Assembly (NCBI GenBank): GCA_036250225.1
Contig: JAPZLL010000016.1
Location: 699,489-763,488 of the forward strand
Length of the DNA stretch: 64,000 nucleotides
Direction of reading: 5' to 3'
Origin: Cercophora sp. LCS_1
Taxonomy: Eukaryota; Ascomycota; Sordariomycetes; Sordariales; Lasiosphaeriaceae
Part shown: piece after piece, positions 12,301 to 23,700 of the stretch
Numbering within the stretch: the first letter of the stretch is position 1
How the letters are laid out: the number at the start of each line of letters is the position of its first letter
The notes under the pieces: model-generated
What the model was told of the DNA's origin: nothing
Databases searched by the model: none
What the model saw: only the letters and a program-made list of their open reading frames with translations
Program-made: the position numbers and the translations under genes

Positions 12301-12561
12301 GTTATGGAGGCCTGCTACCGGCGGCGGAACGGCATTGGTCATCTCAGCCAGGAAGTAGTTGAAGAGAAGCGAGAGGAGCGTCGGGCGGGCATTCGCAAGT
12401 GGCGTGCCGAGCAGGAGGCGGCGGCCAATGCGATGGCGCCCGTGACGGCTGCTGCGGGACTGGATCTCGCTGCCGATATCGATGTTCATCGCAAAGGACC
12501 GCTATTTGGGAAGCGCAAGGATAAAGACCGCGAGCAGGTTCGCGCCGATGAGGTTATCTAG
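9316..12561 (+). CDS. TBC-domain Rab GTPase-activating protein (Msb3/Gyp3-like)
   Basis: A single open frame of 1081 codons. The first ~600 residues are disordered and rich in Ser, Pro, Thr and Arg. The TBC domain begins near residue 685 (RKGIPPDWRGAAWFYY). It keeps both catalytic fingers: the Arg in IEKDLHRTFP (about 752) and the Gln in YCQSLNF (818). It ends with the helical segment after VLRVWDVFFYEGSRTLFR. TBC proteins speed GTP hydrolysis by Rab GTPases in secretory and endocytic traffic. The motif style resembles yeast Msb3/Gyp3, which acts on exocytic Rabs and polarised growth; the exact Rab is inference. A second in-frame ATG at 9388 (MDGYLADDD, good context) could be the real start. 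The C-terminus is rich in Arg and Glu. Confidence 0.85.
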   Translation: MVDIFTSPQATERRRPAPATTSAAMDGYLADDDAAAGALNLGSRRPMGNRGYAQSASGSPVRPQRLNFDPWLKQHTDASQPSHRGSPSQHSNHRQLRRLQKLNIFHSDPIQPSSPPIQHSQLFSPRWDSLSAGASPISSNSLPATPTPQRTRAESTPTPRPPPRSAFPGLCSNPFIPEAFESPTRTTVRQFPLLHAHDEVQHSPVTSPTTAAHAERLVKMRQPTPTEGNPPVVENFSRPRKPSVRSQNSEPPPSRHYHSSRLQPESALDQQSSTHVYPNYSRAPSPWSRSRGLSTSSSQSTSTFSSLPHQPSNDHLNTSSRASSVRRRDRTPTGTSSGTTRPPLTHANHNLTPNRERQPWLVADDELRSSFRSQLTVSTGQGTLFTPSGTERSSVLTKTSSVTEQSIINGYAHTSWRQSSYQDDGLSLEDVMGMYERGFNDSDIESIRKSMRFADDEDETQDTSNASGAMPFELSRPPSSRSDASAMRAKMLEAMNDQLPIPGALAVPEPSPASRMESRNSIRKSLLPSSLPKDMGLGFGEYMKRNRGVVQDQAKHDSAKLVDADDDLQRPVMADSPSPPTTLAKPSPPVDGTSEPPVSRPVTPAPAGQIPTEPPEEPGCRDRYGFKKANNNVTRQEYDAWDASYSEYLARRRKKWVAYLKDNSLMTDRPNRFPARNAKTKRFIRKGIPPDWRGAAWFYYAGGPAILSKHRGVYDDLVKRAALDPVGPGKVPNRATEVKSLVVEDIEKDLHRTFPDNVRFKPPRPATPPPQTPDNRRESDEPMDEAEAKRASEPAIITSLRRVLHAFALYNPRIGYCQSLNFLAGLLLLFVDTEEQAFWLLNVITRVYLPGTHEMSLEGSKVDLGVLMLALKDSLPNVWKQIGGDEHEGPTKRFRGRRGAKDNHAMGPGSNDPNRLPTITICMTAWFMSCFIGTLPIETVLRVWDVFFYEGSRTLFRIALTIFKLGESEIKAVADPMEMFGVVQSFPRKLIDCNVVMEACYRRRNGIGHLSQEVVEEKREERRAGIRKWRAEQEAAANAMAPVTAAAGLDLAADIDVHRKGPLFGKRKDKDREQVRADEVI

Positions 12562-13569
12562 GGAAGGCCCCGACCGGTGTCTGGTTTCCTGTTGCTGTGT
12601 TCTGAGGCGAGCGTGTGAGGTGATACTCACCTTCTACTTCCTCCGTGGAGTTCCTCGGTCAAGACGACCATATTTCTTTTGTCATCAACCCCCGCTGATG
12701 TTATGACGACACTTTTCTATGTCGATAGAGTGAGAGGGAAAAGTTCTTTGGAGGAGGGAATGGGAATGTTTAATTGCATGTACCATTAGATCTGGCTGCT
12801 TTTGTCGCGTGGTAATCTCTCCATGTTTTTTTTTAGAACCAAAGACTGAGAGAGAACGGTGCATTGCTGGCGGGAGGGTTCATCATGGACATTTTTTCTC
12901 GGTTTGAGAAGGGAGGAGACAGACAGGCCAAAGGGATGTATGTATGTCTCGCCGCGGCTAAGAGGAAGAGAGAAGCAAAAAAAAAAAGAGGGTGGATCAA
13001 ACTGGATAGATAGGAATGGATGGGGTTTGGTGCTGCTGGGTTCCTGTTGAGCTGGACTGGAAGATGCATGGCACGGTCTGGCTGGTAGAAATATACCCCC
13101 TTTTTGTTTTGTATGTTTGTCCCGTCCTGTTTGACAGGTGTGTGTTGTGAGTCATGATGTGTGCGGCGTGTTGTCAAGTATGAGGCATGTGATGGTGGCT
13201 TCGGGGTTTCTGGTCATGCGGGAGTATGATGATGTGGCTTGGATTGTAGGCATGGAGTGGCTCGGATAGCTTGTCCGGGGCTTATTTCACCGGTTGGTAG
13301 TTGATGTGTGAATACGAGAGCGTGTTGATGGGCTTCGAGATCTCGTTGGCCTGGGGAGTCTTGTCAACTTTGTATGGGATACACCACACAATCAGCAATG
13401 TGTAACCACGCTCAACCGTCTTCTCATCGGTTGCTCTTGGAAAACTACAGGATGGCGATGTAAACGCTGTGTCAATATCGAGGCCACGCATCACATCGCC
13501 GCCATCCAACACAATCGCTTGTACAGAAAACACACACCAAAAAAAAAAAAAAAAAGCCCAAACCCTCTA
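12562..13569. other. Convergent intergenic region, about 1 kb
   Basis: Between the 3' ends of the Rab-GAP gene (+) and the E2 gene (-). It holds poly-T and poly-A tracts (about 12827-12836, 12978-12990, 13539-13556) and no supported gene. Confidence 0.5.
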
Positions 13570-13788
13570 ATGGTCCATCATAGCCACAACCTGCCTCCTG
13601 ATAAACATCCTCCTCAACTTCCCCTGCAAATCCTCCAACTGCCCCCATAGTTCCCCCGTATTCTCCTCCGCCCTCCCTTCCCGCAGAGCCCGGTTCAGCC
13701 TTTCCACCCCATCCTCCATCCCGCTCAACTCCCAATCCAACTCCCGCAACAACCCCCTCCTCGCCCGTCTCAGCGTCTCATCCGCACG
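13570..13788 (-). other. In-frame open extension (73 codons) downstream of the E2 stop codon
   Basis: Directly after the TAG at 13791-13789 the same reading frame runs 73 codons to the stop at 13569-13567. The translation starts RADETLRRARRGLLREL and ends RRQVVAMMDH. It is charged, amphipathic and coiled-coil-like, not low-complexity. This looks like a former or conditional C-terminal extension of the E2 enzyme, reached by readthrough or lost by a CAG-to-TAG change. The strand is purine-rich and another frame is also open here, so chance is not excluded. Confidence 0.4.
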
Positions 13789-14325
13789 CTACTCAAATTT
13801 GACCACCCCCTTCGCATACCGTGCCACATACATCCCCGCATTCTTCTCAAACTCGGCCCTGTTCCCTCTGTACTCGTCCGCTATCCTTGCCTCCAGCGGA
13901 TCATCAGGCTGCGGCTCGATCAGCAGCTGCCGAACCGCCTCCAGCACGCTGAGCAGCTTGGAGGCAGGCTTCCAGTTTTCGGATTTGAGGATGCTCAAGC
14001 AGATGGAGCCGGCTTCGTCATTGGTGATGTTGGGGTGGTAGATGCGCGTGACGAACTTGACCTGCGGCGGTTTGAAGGGGTAGTCGGTCGGGAGGGTCAC
14101 GATGATGCCGTATTTTCCCCCGACGTAGGGGGTTTGGGGCGGGCCGTCGAGGGTGATGTGCCAGGTGTGGAGGCTTGAGTCGGAGGGGAGGGCTATGGAT
14201 ATGCCGGGCGGGGGATTGGAGGAGCAGTCTGCGTATTCCTATCGTACCAAGTTAGGTTGGGGGGGGGGGGGGAGGTGGAAAAAGGGGGAGGGGAGGCGGA
14301 CCTTGGCTAGGCGGCGGGAGGACAT
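13789..14325 (-). CDS. Ubiquitin-conjugating enzyme E2
   Basis: Exons 14325-14302 and 14238-13789, with a 63-nt intron between them, encode 157 residues beginning MSSRRLAKEYADCSSNPPPG. This is a complete UBC fold: the β-sheet region with LHTWHITLDGPPQTPY, the YPFKPP motif, HPN at 76-78 and the catalytic Cys88 in GSICLSILK, followed by the C-terminal helices ending ARYAKGVVKFE. E2 enzymes take ubiquitin from E1 and pass it to substrates with E3 ligases. The similarity is to the small UBC4/UBC5-like class, but the exact orthologue is not determined. The core alone should be functional; the frame continues past the TAG (see the neighbouring entry). The donor is GTCCGC, weaker than usual. Confidence 0.85.
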
Positions 14326-15212
14326 TTTGGGTGTTTGTCGTGGATGGTATTGGCGTATGGCTCGTTGTATGGTGCGAGTGAGACGCAAAGCGCTGGATGG
14401 AGGCGGGCTGCTGTGAAGCTTGACGGGCGAGACGGGAAAACGGAACGAGGTTCTGGTTCGGTCGGTTGGGATCGGCTCGAGGTTTTTGGGTTTGGGTTTG
14501 GAAAGAACTCGCCACTGGCCGTCAAGGTTCTTGGGTTCCGAAACGGAGCGGGAGGTAACGCGAAGCTTGAGGACTAATGCGGAGGATAGGGGGAAAAGCC
14601 GAACGAGGGAGCTTTTAGGGCTCTGGGATGTTGAGGACGGCAAGGGCGAGGCGGAGGATGACTGCGTTGGCGGAGAGCTCTCGGGGTGTGCCAAGAGCTC
14701 CTACAGAGAAGACCGTAGACCCGAATGTTGGATGGAGTGTTGGCGATTTGTTAGCAAGTTGATTGGGTGATATATGTAATAGCTATGCAGCCTTTGGAAA
14801 ATCCATGTGACCATCCATGGGCTTTTCGGGGCCTCTTGTACTAATATTTACTGACTCTCTCCCATGAAAACAGTCTGTGACTCTTCTTCTGTCACAGCTT
14901 GCCAAGCTGCAAGGTAGTTGAGTAGGAGGTGGGGCCGGGCTTGACAGTGCGGGGGAGGGGCAGCGGTGATGTCAGGCAGCCAGCCGCCGAGCTCCAAATG
15001 GGGGTGCAAACGTCCGCGCTCACCTTACACCACAAACGAGACTATGAAGCCAGGAAGCAACCAACCAATTCATATTGTTATTGATATACCTACACAAACG
15101 CCATAACCACCGTCCAAACCCCCATACCAGTTTTACACCCTCCCTAGCCACCCACCGTCCTTAGGGCATCAATGTTGTTTTACAATCGAGACGGACGGAG
15201 TTGTGGAAAATT
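14326..15212. other. Intergenic, 887 nt
   Basis: Upstream of the E2 gene and downstream of HIR3, both on the minus strand. Open frames on either strand show no domain-like features. It is presumably the E2 promoter plus the HIR3 3' untranslated region. Confidence 0.5.
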
Positions 15213-18200
15213 CTACTTGTCCTCCTCCTCAGTGGCATCTTCATCCACCTCCATCTTCGACACACCCTCGTCTTCCTCCTCTTCTTCTTCCTCCTCCTCC
15301 TCGGTCTCCTCCTCATCAACCTCCTCCTCGACCCCGTTGGTCTCATTCCCTTCCTCCCCATCACCCTGCTCTTGGCCTTCAGCCTCTTCAGCCTCTTCCT
15401 CGCCTTCCTCTTCACTTCCCTCTTCACTGCTCTCCTCCTCACTGCTGCTCCCGCTTCCCGGCGCATCCACATCCACACTCCTCCTCAAGTTGGGAAACAG
15501 CAAACCCGGCGGCACATCGTCCTCATAATCCGCGGGGACATCACTCAAATCGCTCTCGTCGTCTGCCGAGTCATGCACACTGCCGGGCGGGCTTGACGCC
15601 TCACTGCCCTCCTTGCCGTTGACCTCTCCGATGGTTTCATCTGCTCCGCCGTCTTCGGCATCTTTCATTTCAACGTCTTCCTCGTCTCCGTTCTGTGCGC
15701 CCTCTTCTTCTTCGCCGCCCTCTTCTTCTTCGCCGCCCTCTCCTTCGCTTTCCTCAGCACCCCGAGAAGTGGCACGGCCGTTTCTACCACTTGACATGGA
15801 GCCATTTCGAGACTTGGAGGGTTTGGGAGGGCCCTCTGCCGCGCGTAACACAGCCTGCTCCGCCTTGCGTATAACATCCAATCGTCTGACGCCCGGTCTG
15901 CGACCACGAGGTGCCGGTTCTCCAGCGTGGGAATTTGTCTTCTCCGGCTTATCGGGCTGTTCAGAGCCGGCGCGGAGAGAGGTAAGCACGCTGAGATCGA
16001 GAAGGCCTGGTTTTCTGGTGAGATCTTCAGCCGGCGTCCCGGTGTCTCTTGGACGACTGTGCTCCTCGGTGCTTCGCATCGGTTGCTCAGGCGCGGGGAA
16101 CTCGGACTTGATATCAAGATAAATGGCCGAGTAACAATCATTAATGAGATCATCAATCGGACTGGCCTTCATGAGGTTGGCGTTCAACTTCTTGAGTTCG
16201 ACAGCTTCCTTCATGGCGCTCATGGCGCGGTGGGATTCCGCCGGCTCGGATGATGCCCACTCACTGATCTTCTCCGAGACGCCCTCAAAGTCTTCGGGGC
16301 TGAGGCTCTTAAACGCGTCTTCCTCGGTGAGGGCAATGCCAAAGGTCTGCCGGAGGAGCTTGACGTAAGTGAGCACGCAAGACTGCCAAAGCTCGTTAAA
16401 GTGATAAAAGTCGGCACCCTTCTTGCGGATCCGGCGGAGCACCATTTCGAGATTGACTCTGTCATTCATAACGGCGAGGAGTTGCACCATGAAGCGGATG
16501 TACTGCTCCGTGTAGACGTGGTGGCGGCCTGGTCGTTCGGCCTCGCACTTCCACACGTTCATCACCATGGTCTTGGTGAACATGCTCTCGCGCAACACGC
16601 CAAAGGCTGCCTTGGCAGCGATATAGCCTCCGCCGTCGCTGCTAGCGTCATTCTCGTCAAAGAGGATGCGTGCGTGCCGCATGATTAGGCGATGCTGCCA
16701 GTTCGACTTATCCTTGTCGCGCAGATGGCGCAGCAGCTTGATCACGTACATCTCCCAGTCGTCGGGGTTGTTGATCACGACTTTCTCGGAGTCGGGCACG
16801 TAGGGCTGGCGACAGAGAATGTCTGCGGCTTCTTGGGCAGCGAGGTCGCCGCGGATGACAAGCTTGTGCGCAACAGTGACGATCTTGTAGTGTGGTTCGA
16901 GAATCGGGTCCTGGCCGTGTCGAGGCTTTGGTAGCTGGGACACGACCTCGATCGTCTTTTCCAGGGCGCTGATAATATCGGCAACGGTCGGCCGTTTGAG
17001 TCTGGCCTTTGGATGGAGCGCCTCGACCGGCTTTTGGTACATCTTCCACAGACACTTGGCCACCATGTACGGGTTCTTCCAGTCCTTGGGCTTGCCGACC
17101 ATTGCTTTCCGGAACAGGTTGGCGGCGTACTTCCACACCTCGTAGTCTGTCATTTGCTGATGCAACAACCGCTTGAAGGTGCCGGTGCCCATTGTCTCGA
17201 TAAAGAAGCGCTCCGAGTCGGGGTGCTGGAACGGCTCCATGGCAAACGGCTCCCGGCTTGAGGCGTACAGGCGCATGCCAAACTCATGGTAGAGATCGTA
17301 GCGCGCATCAGTATCTTCCTCGGATGACACGAACGCGAGCGGGTCCCTAGCCCACGAGTACGAGTGCGACAGGGCGAGGGTATAACAGTGGATCGAGTTC
17401 CGCTGGAATTTGACGAGCTCTGCCCGGTCCTTGTTCATCTTGTCCGCTGTCCACAACACAGATTCGTCCAGTTCGTAGTCAAAGCACTCTGCCAGCCGGA
17501 ACCATGCATCCCAGCGGTCCGGCGTGAACTGCAGCTGCTGGCGAAGGAAGGCCGCCCCTATCCGCAGATCGTCGGTTGCGCCCGGCGTTTGGCGGCGGTT
17601 AAGGTCAACACCTTTGAACTTGGTGAGGGCGATCATTCCCAGGAGGAAGAACCAGCCTTGCTTTGCCAAAGCGCTTTCCGGCGTGTGGATGGTGACGGCA
17701 TCCAGGTCGATATTGCCCCTGAGAGCTTGGTAAAGATGGAGAGGATGAATGGGCGTCTTTAGGTACTCTGAAAAATTGCGCAGGTTCAGGATCATCTGCG
17801 GAGTGGACTTGGTCGACCCAATCGCTTGCTGCATATGCTCGATGGTCGTCTTGAGGTCTGACTTCAACAGATCTTTCATGGTCATCCTGTTGGCCAGCAC
17901 GGTGACCTTGTCAACGAGCGCCATTGCTTGGCGTCGGTCCAGCGTCTCTGATGGGCAGTCGTGATCTTGCACCTCCCAGATGCCCACGCCAAGTTTGAGA
18001 CCATGGAGATCGTAGAGGACTTGGCCCAGGTAGTCTTCCCAATTCTCAATGTTCTTTTGCTTCAACAGCTCAACACGCATCATCTTGAGGAAGATCTTGT
18101 TGGACGCCTTGCACGACTTTCGCAAACCCAACACTTGGTGGACAGCAGCAAGATATTCCGCCAAATCATTCTCGGGCTTGGGGAAGATGCCGGCGTGCTG

Positions 18201-21200
18201 ATATACGCCCACTTTGAGTATGGTATACTGCAGAGACCACGTCCGCACTTGCATTTCCCGTAGTTTGGTAAGGAAGGCCGTGTAAGTTGCGCCTTTCGCC
18301 GACGCCTGGGCCATACCAATGCGAATCTCGTCCTCGTGCATGGCCGCAATGTGCAGGAGACAGTTGACCTTGGCGATGGCGGACAGCGTGGACCTTAGAT
18401 GATCCTCGTCAACGATATCGAAGGAGCTGTTGTCGTTCAACGCCAGATGCAGCGACTGGATGATCAGATCGTCCAAGGCCTTGAGGTTTGTCATGAAGAG
18501 AGCTCTTCTTGACTCAGCCGGAGTATTAGAGTAATCTTCGCGCTCAAAGTCAGCCACGATGGCCTCTATGCTTCGCAGGAAACACGAGAACTGCTTTGTC
18601 GTGTATTTAATTTTGCCATAGGCATCGCCAAGCCTGGCCCACAGCAGTAATCGCATGTCGGTGCTGCTGTTTTGCAGAAACTTCCACAAGTCGCGCAACC
18701 ACTGACTGGCGCATTCTTTGATGGGCTGCTTGCTGTGCTTGCCCTTGGCGCTGTCACCGTTGACGCCATTCGCCTCTGGGGTGTCCGGGCTATTGACAAA
18801 AACGGAATCGGGGTTGAGAACAGGCTCCAATGTGTCAATGACAGACACAGGCTCGCTTTTGTCGTCCTGGAACAGGCCCAGGAAGAAATCCATGGTTGTC
18901 AGCTTGGAAATCTCGCGATCTGCAGCGGCCGCCGATATCTCGGGCATGACGACATTGTTGGGAAGAGAGAGGTCTGCGGCCGGTGAGTCGATAACAAAGT
19001 CCCGTAGACTGTGCCAGCAAGTGATGATATGATCTCTCTGGACGTCCTGAGTCAAAGCCACGGTGAAAACCGAGGCCCAGAGATAGCGGATGGAGAGCTC
19101 ATCTTCCGCATCACTAGAGCGTCGCTGGTTGACTTCGGTTGCAAGGCTGGTCCACCGCTCCAATCGCGCCCTCTGCTCAACCCGGATGCTGGCGTCTACC
19201 GCACTGTTGGGGTTGGTGATTCGTTCATAGATATCGAGATGGAGCTCGAAGAGCATAAACGCGAGTCGAGCGATGTCTGAGATGATGTCCTCATCCCGGT
19301 TACCTGTCTGCCAAATGCCAATCTCGTAAATCACTCTGTCATAGATGATCTCATCCAATCGACTGATGACTTGAACGACAGCCGTCTTTGTTGGATCGGA
19401 CCACTTGAATTCTGTGTACGACCCGGTCATCGCTTTGACGAACCCGTAGACAATATCGTGTATGGTGCTCCACTCGGCGTTTACACTGGTCACGAAACTC
19501 GCCAAACCGCGGGCGTCGTCGAACACTGTCGCCTCGAGGGCGCGTTGAGGAGCGGACTTTGAATGCTCAAGGAACGCCGAGAGACTGATCTCTGTGCTCT
19601 CTCGTTTACTGAGGAGGATGTTGGCGGTATTTTCGTCAAACCGAACAATGCAGTCCCGCAGATCATTGGTAGCCAGGTTTGGGATCTTTGCTGCCCGGTC
19701 CTCCGATGCGCAAGACTCAAGGACCTCGGCGATTCGACCAAGGGTTACTGGGTCAGTAACGCCCAAGTTCTCCAGGAGGTCTTTTGTTGTCTGAAAAAGA
19801 TTCTGGTCGGCGGCCTGGAACGGCTGTATTTGCGTGGCAAGGAGGGTAGCAGTGTCCATAACCTCCTCGGCCGCCGTGTCACGACGCCTGGTTCTCTTGC
19901 TCCTCTTGACGTCCCCGCCATCCTCTTCCGGTGCATCTGGGAGTCCTGCGGCAGACTGTGACCTCTTTCTTGACACAGATGCTGTCTGGTCATTTGCTTG
20001 CGCTTCTGACGCCGTGGGGGCCTCTTTCTCTTTCTCCGCTGACGCCAGTTCATCAACCATGGCATCAGCCTCCGGTGCTGCTACCGGGTCACTTGACGGC
20101 TCTTCCTCGGACTTCTCTGGGGCAGGAGACGACGAGAGGGGTAGCAGCTGTTTATCCACCTCCATCTGGATATCCTCTTCAGGAGCTCCGTCTGGCATTT
20201 GGATGTGCACTGCCTGTCCCACGAAACTGTTGGCCGCCACGAAACGGACCAGCGCCATGCCCAACTCCGTCCAGGAGTGGCTAGGAACGTCAATGACCAA
20301 GCGCTCATCGCCAACTCCACCTGTTTGTACCCCAGGCACAGCCGGCTGTTTCGTAGGGTTCGGGAGAAACGGCAGGGGGTCCACAAATCGCTCCAAATAG
20401 GCGGGCAGCCCCTTTTCACGAAAAGGCTTCATGATCGGGTGGCTCAGTGCCATGTCGTCCCCCAAGACCTTGAGTTGCTCCTTGAGCTGCTCGCCAGCGA
20501 AACCCTCTGCGAGAGAGGGTGGCTCCACATCGTCGATCGCGGGATCATCGTCTAGCTCGATGGCTGCCTCCAGGCTGTAGCGGTTTATGCGCGCGCTTTT
20601 CAAGAAGGCCGCCACACGCGCTGCTTTCCTCCACAGCTCAGCGTCCGACGGGTCACGATCGAGAGCGGCATTGAAGTCCTCCAGAGCTCGCAGTGCATCG
20701 TCACGGACCCAGGATTCCTCGAATAACTCTTCCTTCGGAGCCGGCGCATTGCGCGCTTTGTGTTTGATCCGGTCGACGAGGAATTGCCCATGGTTCTTGT
20801 AAGATAGAAAGAGCGCTTGCGGCAGACTATTGTCAACATCGGCGCCCACAATATCCAGCCCCGGGACAAAGGTAGGCTCTACAAGCAGAGAGCCATCCGG
20901 TCGCCTTTCGTTACGTTCGTACTCGGTTTTGCTCTCGGGGAGCGAGAATATCTCGGCCTTGAAGAGGGCATTGTAGGCATCGGCGGCATCGTCGAAGAAG
21001 CGAGGACCGGTGGCATGCAGCTTCAGGGCTGCTTGGAATAGTTTGAGAGCGTCCTCAACCTGGCACTGATGTTAGGACTTGGGATCGGATCGGCCTGGAG
21101 GAGGAGATACCTGGAGCTCCCTGGTTGTGTCGACTTCCTCAACAACATTCTCCTCCAGCTCTTCAACATTGATTGCCGACCACGGTGGCTACAGCGCGGT

Positions 21201-21238
21201 TAGCGGGGCTTCACAGGCGCAAGTTGCGGATTTACCAT
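15213..21238 (-). CDS. HIR3: Histone transcription regulator 3 homolog (HIR complex subunit, CABIN1-like)
   Basis: Three exons: 21238-21236 (the ATG alone), 21188-21111 and 21059-15213. The introns are 47 and 51 nt, each with a CTAAC branch site. The product is about 1975 residues and begins M-PPWSAINVEELEENVVEE. The large helical body has TPR-like helices from residue ~28 (VEDALKLFQAALKLHATGP), a Ser/Glu-rich linker with basic patches near residue ~300, and a long acidic C-terminal tail of Glu/Asp runs. Hir3 is the scaffold of the HIR complex, which deposits H3-H4 independently of replication and represses histone genes. The size, N-terminal helices and acidic tail fit fungal Hir3. The long frame has no stops, showing that this part of the sequence is of good quality. 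Confidence 0.85.
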
Positions 21239-22017
21239 CTTGCCAGAGTCACCTTGGCGATATCATGAATTTCGTGAGATGATCAAAACGTCGGGATACC
21301 GTGAAGATACGATTGTGCGATCGGGAACCTTGTCCAGGTTTACAGTTCTTCTGGCGCAAGTCTCAAAATCGCGACCGTTGCAGTGAGACGCGACGCACAG
21401 GGGACGTGCCACACGCAGTGAACTTCCCTGTGACGGCCTGAACGGCCGGCTGGCAGGCGCCGCCAGCCCTCAGCCGTCAGGCGACAGCTGGCAGCCCGCG
21501 GGCCCGCGGCGCACCGCTGGCGCGGGGGCCACCCTCCTTTCCCCTTTTCCTTCTTGACACTATCCGTAGAATTATACGAATTCAGTTGGATTGATCTTTG
21601 GCCTTTAATCCATGTGTTGCCATCCATGGTCGAGCACGCTTCGCCGAGCGCGGCATCCGCCAACCGTTCAGCGCAGCCTTGCAAGTCTTTCGGATTTAAT
21701 CCGAAAAAAACCTCTGATCCGAAACAGCACCAGCGGGACTACCGAAAGCTAAGAAAAGAGTTTGCCATATTCTGCAACGGGTCAATAGGTAAGAAAACGT
21801 TGGTTTATTTTTGCTCGAATGGGATGATTCCGCTACATCTGCCCGAATACGCTATTCCCATCAAGTTTCCCATTTGGTCTTGCCACTCTCTCGGTTCAGC
21901 TCAATTTGTCTCAAACCATCAATGTGACTAGTTCATTCCGCGTCATCCCTCAATCACCGCATCAGCAGACTTCCACTGCCGAAGATGCTTCCGCCTAGGC
22001 AACGAGGCGATACATCC
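21239..22017. other. Intergenic, 779 nt, with a GC-rich patch
   Basis: Between the HIR3 start and the 3' end of the caspase-like gene. A strongly GC-rich patch (about 21420-21540, many GGC/GCC words and short inverted repeats) is followed by more AT-rich DNA. This marks a composition change at the edge of the accessory island. The frame at 21554-21931 has no recognisable features. Confidence 0.4.
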
Positions 22018-23700
22018 CTATACCAGTCGCCGCTCTTTAGCCCCACGGAAACCGAGAATTGTCTGAACCCCAAGCAGTCTTTTGACATCTCTTGTGGCTT
22101 CCTCGAAAATCCGAGGAGATTCTGCGTGGTCCATGTTGTCAGCCTTTTGTATACGAGCCTGCAATCCCTAATTGAGACCGAAAAGGCCTAAATTGGCCCT
22201 ATGGATGGGAACTTCATGTGACTTACCTTTGGCCATGATATCGATTTTCCGTGATGCCTCGGACTCATCGACGTGGTCAGCTAAAGCTGCAGCGATGTAA
22301 AGTAGAGTGTGTGGCCAAAAGTAGCCCTGTTCCGTCTCCGTGGGTTTTGGCACAATATTTGCATAGAAGAGTGCTTGGTAGTAGAGGGTCTGGAGACGAG
22401 AATTCTCCTCATCAACTTCCTCACTGAGCGAATCCCAGCCGAGAATATTTTGGCATCCCAGAGGTGGGGACACGTTGACAAACTGCAATAGTCGGTCTGC
22501 GAGAATTTGGTTCGCAGTTCGGAAGCTGAGCCAGGTCCACATCGATTCCATCTCGCTCACCGTGGGGTTTCGATTAGCGACGAACCGACGCAACCTCGCG
22601 TGCTCACTGTGCCCCCAGCCCGCGATCCATGACCCCGGGCAAGACACGAGTTGATCGTTCGCCTCTTTGTAGAGGAAGTCCAGGAGCCCTTGAGGGGAAC
22701 AGACCGATCCTTGCCGATACACTCCTTGTTCGTCGGGTTGGCTTGAACTTGTTTCACCGTTCTCGTTCTCGGGACCTCGAGTTTCAAGCTTGGCCCAATT
22801 TCGCTTAAATGAGGTCGAAATTGGAACACCGGTAAGTTCAGCCCATGAAGAACCCCATTTATCGTCCCTGGCGCTGAACGAAAGGCCGCTGCGCAAAAAC
22901 ACAGCTTTGTTCAGGAGTTTCAGGTTTTCCCTTACCACTCCCGACCAGCAGTAGTATGTCGAGGTTTGCCCGTCGTCTTCCGAGGATTCGCACAGCGTCT
23001 TGATCACCGCTGAGACCCAAGGACTGCCATAGAAACCGTTCAACCCAGCCGACCAAGACCAAGATCTTGACTCACGCCTCGCTGCATAGGCTGTCGTGAT
23101 GTTCAGGATTGGGGAGGCCCATCCCCTAGAGTAACATGCGGTGGCGAAAAGGGATACATTACACCCATGGGGGAGTAGGCTTGCCAAAGTCTCGATCTTC
23201 AGCCACATGCCACCAATTCTGATACTGTGGTCACCCGAATCGCCATGTCCAAAGACGAAAAGGATCAAGTTTCGGTCCTGCCGACTCTCATCTGAGAGTT
23301 CGGCCTTAATCGCGTCGAGGAATTTGTTCAGAACGTCGTTTGAAACCTCAAGCGTCTCTGGGGTATGGTCGCCGTCGGCAAGGATCTGTTTGTTCAGGAC
23401 GACTTTCCTTTCACCCAGGCGACTTCCGTGGGAATATTCGTGGTAACGGTCTACCAGAGATTCTAGGGTCGTGGTGATGAACCATCTCTGTCTCCCAACC
23501 CCCTTCAGAATATGTCTCATAGCGAGGAAATCTGAAACAAACCACCCGTCATCAAAGGGGCTAGCCTCATCGATGTTCTTGGTGCCGCAGACACCGATGA
23601 TGACAGAATCATGCTGGAGTTGCTTGAGGATCTGAATCTGCAAGTCGAAAGATTTCCCTTCGAGGGAAGCGTCCTTGAAGAAGCGAAACTTATCGGCCAT
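22018..23700 (-). CDS. Caspase-like (clan CD) predicted cysteine peptidase, fungal family of unknown role
   Basis: Exons 23700-22227 and 22121-22018 give 525 residues. The 105-nt intron (GTAAGT donor; CTGAC branch 18 nt before CGCAG) replaces the short read-through end, and exon 2 encodes a helical, basic tail ending GAKERRLV. Residues 30-110 (SPFDDGWFVSDFLAM and following) and the core strands are typical of an uncharacterised fungal family. The core shows the clan CD layout: a hydrophobic strand then His152 in FVFGHGDSGDH, and a second strand then Cys189 in SLFATACYSRGW. This is the His-Cys dyad of caspases, metacaspases and CHAT proteins, although the usual Ser-Gly after Cys is Tyr-Ser-Arg-Gly here. 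No signal peptide is visible. It is divergent from the coiled-coil gene 1.7 kb away. Function (cell death, signalling) is inference. Confidence 0.65.
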
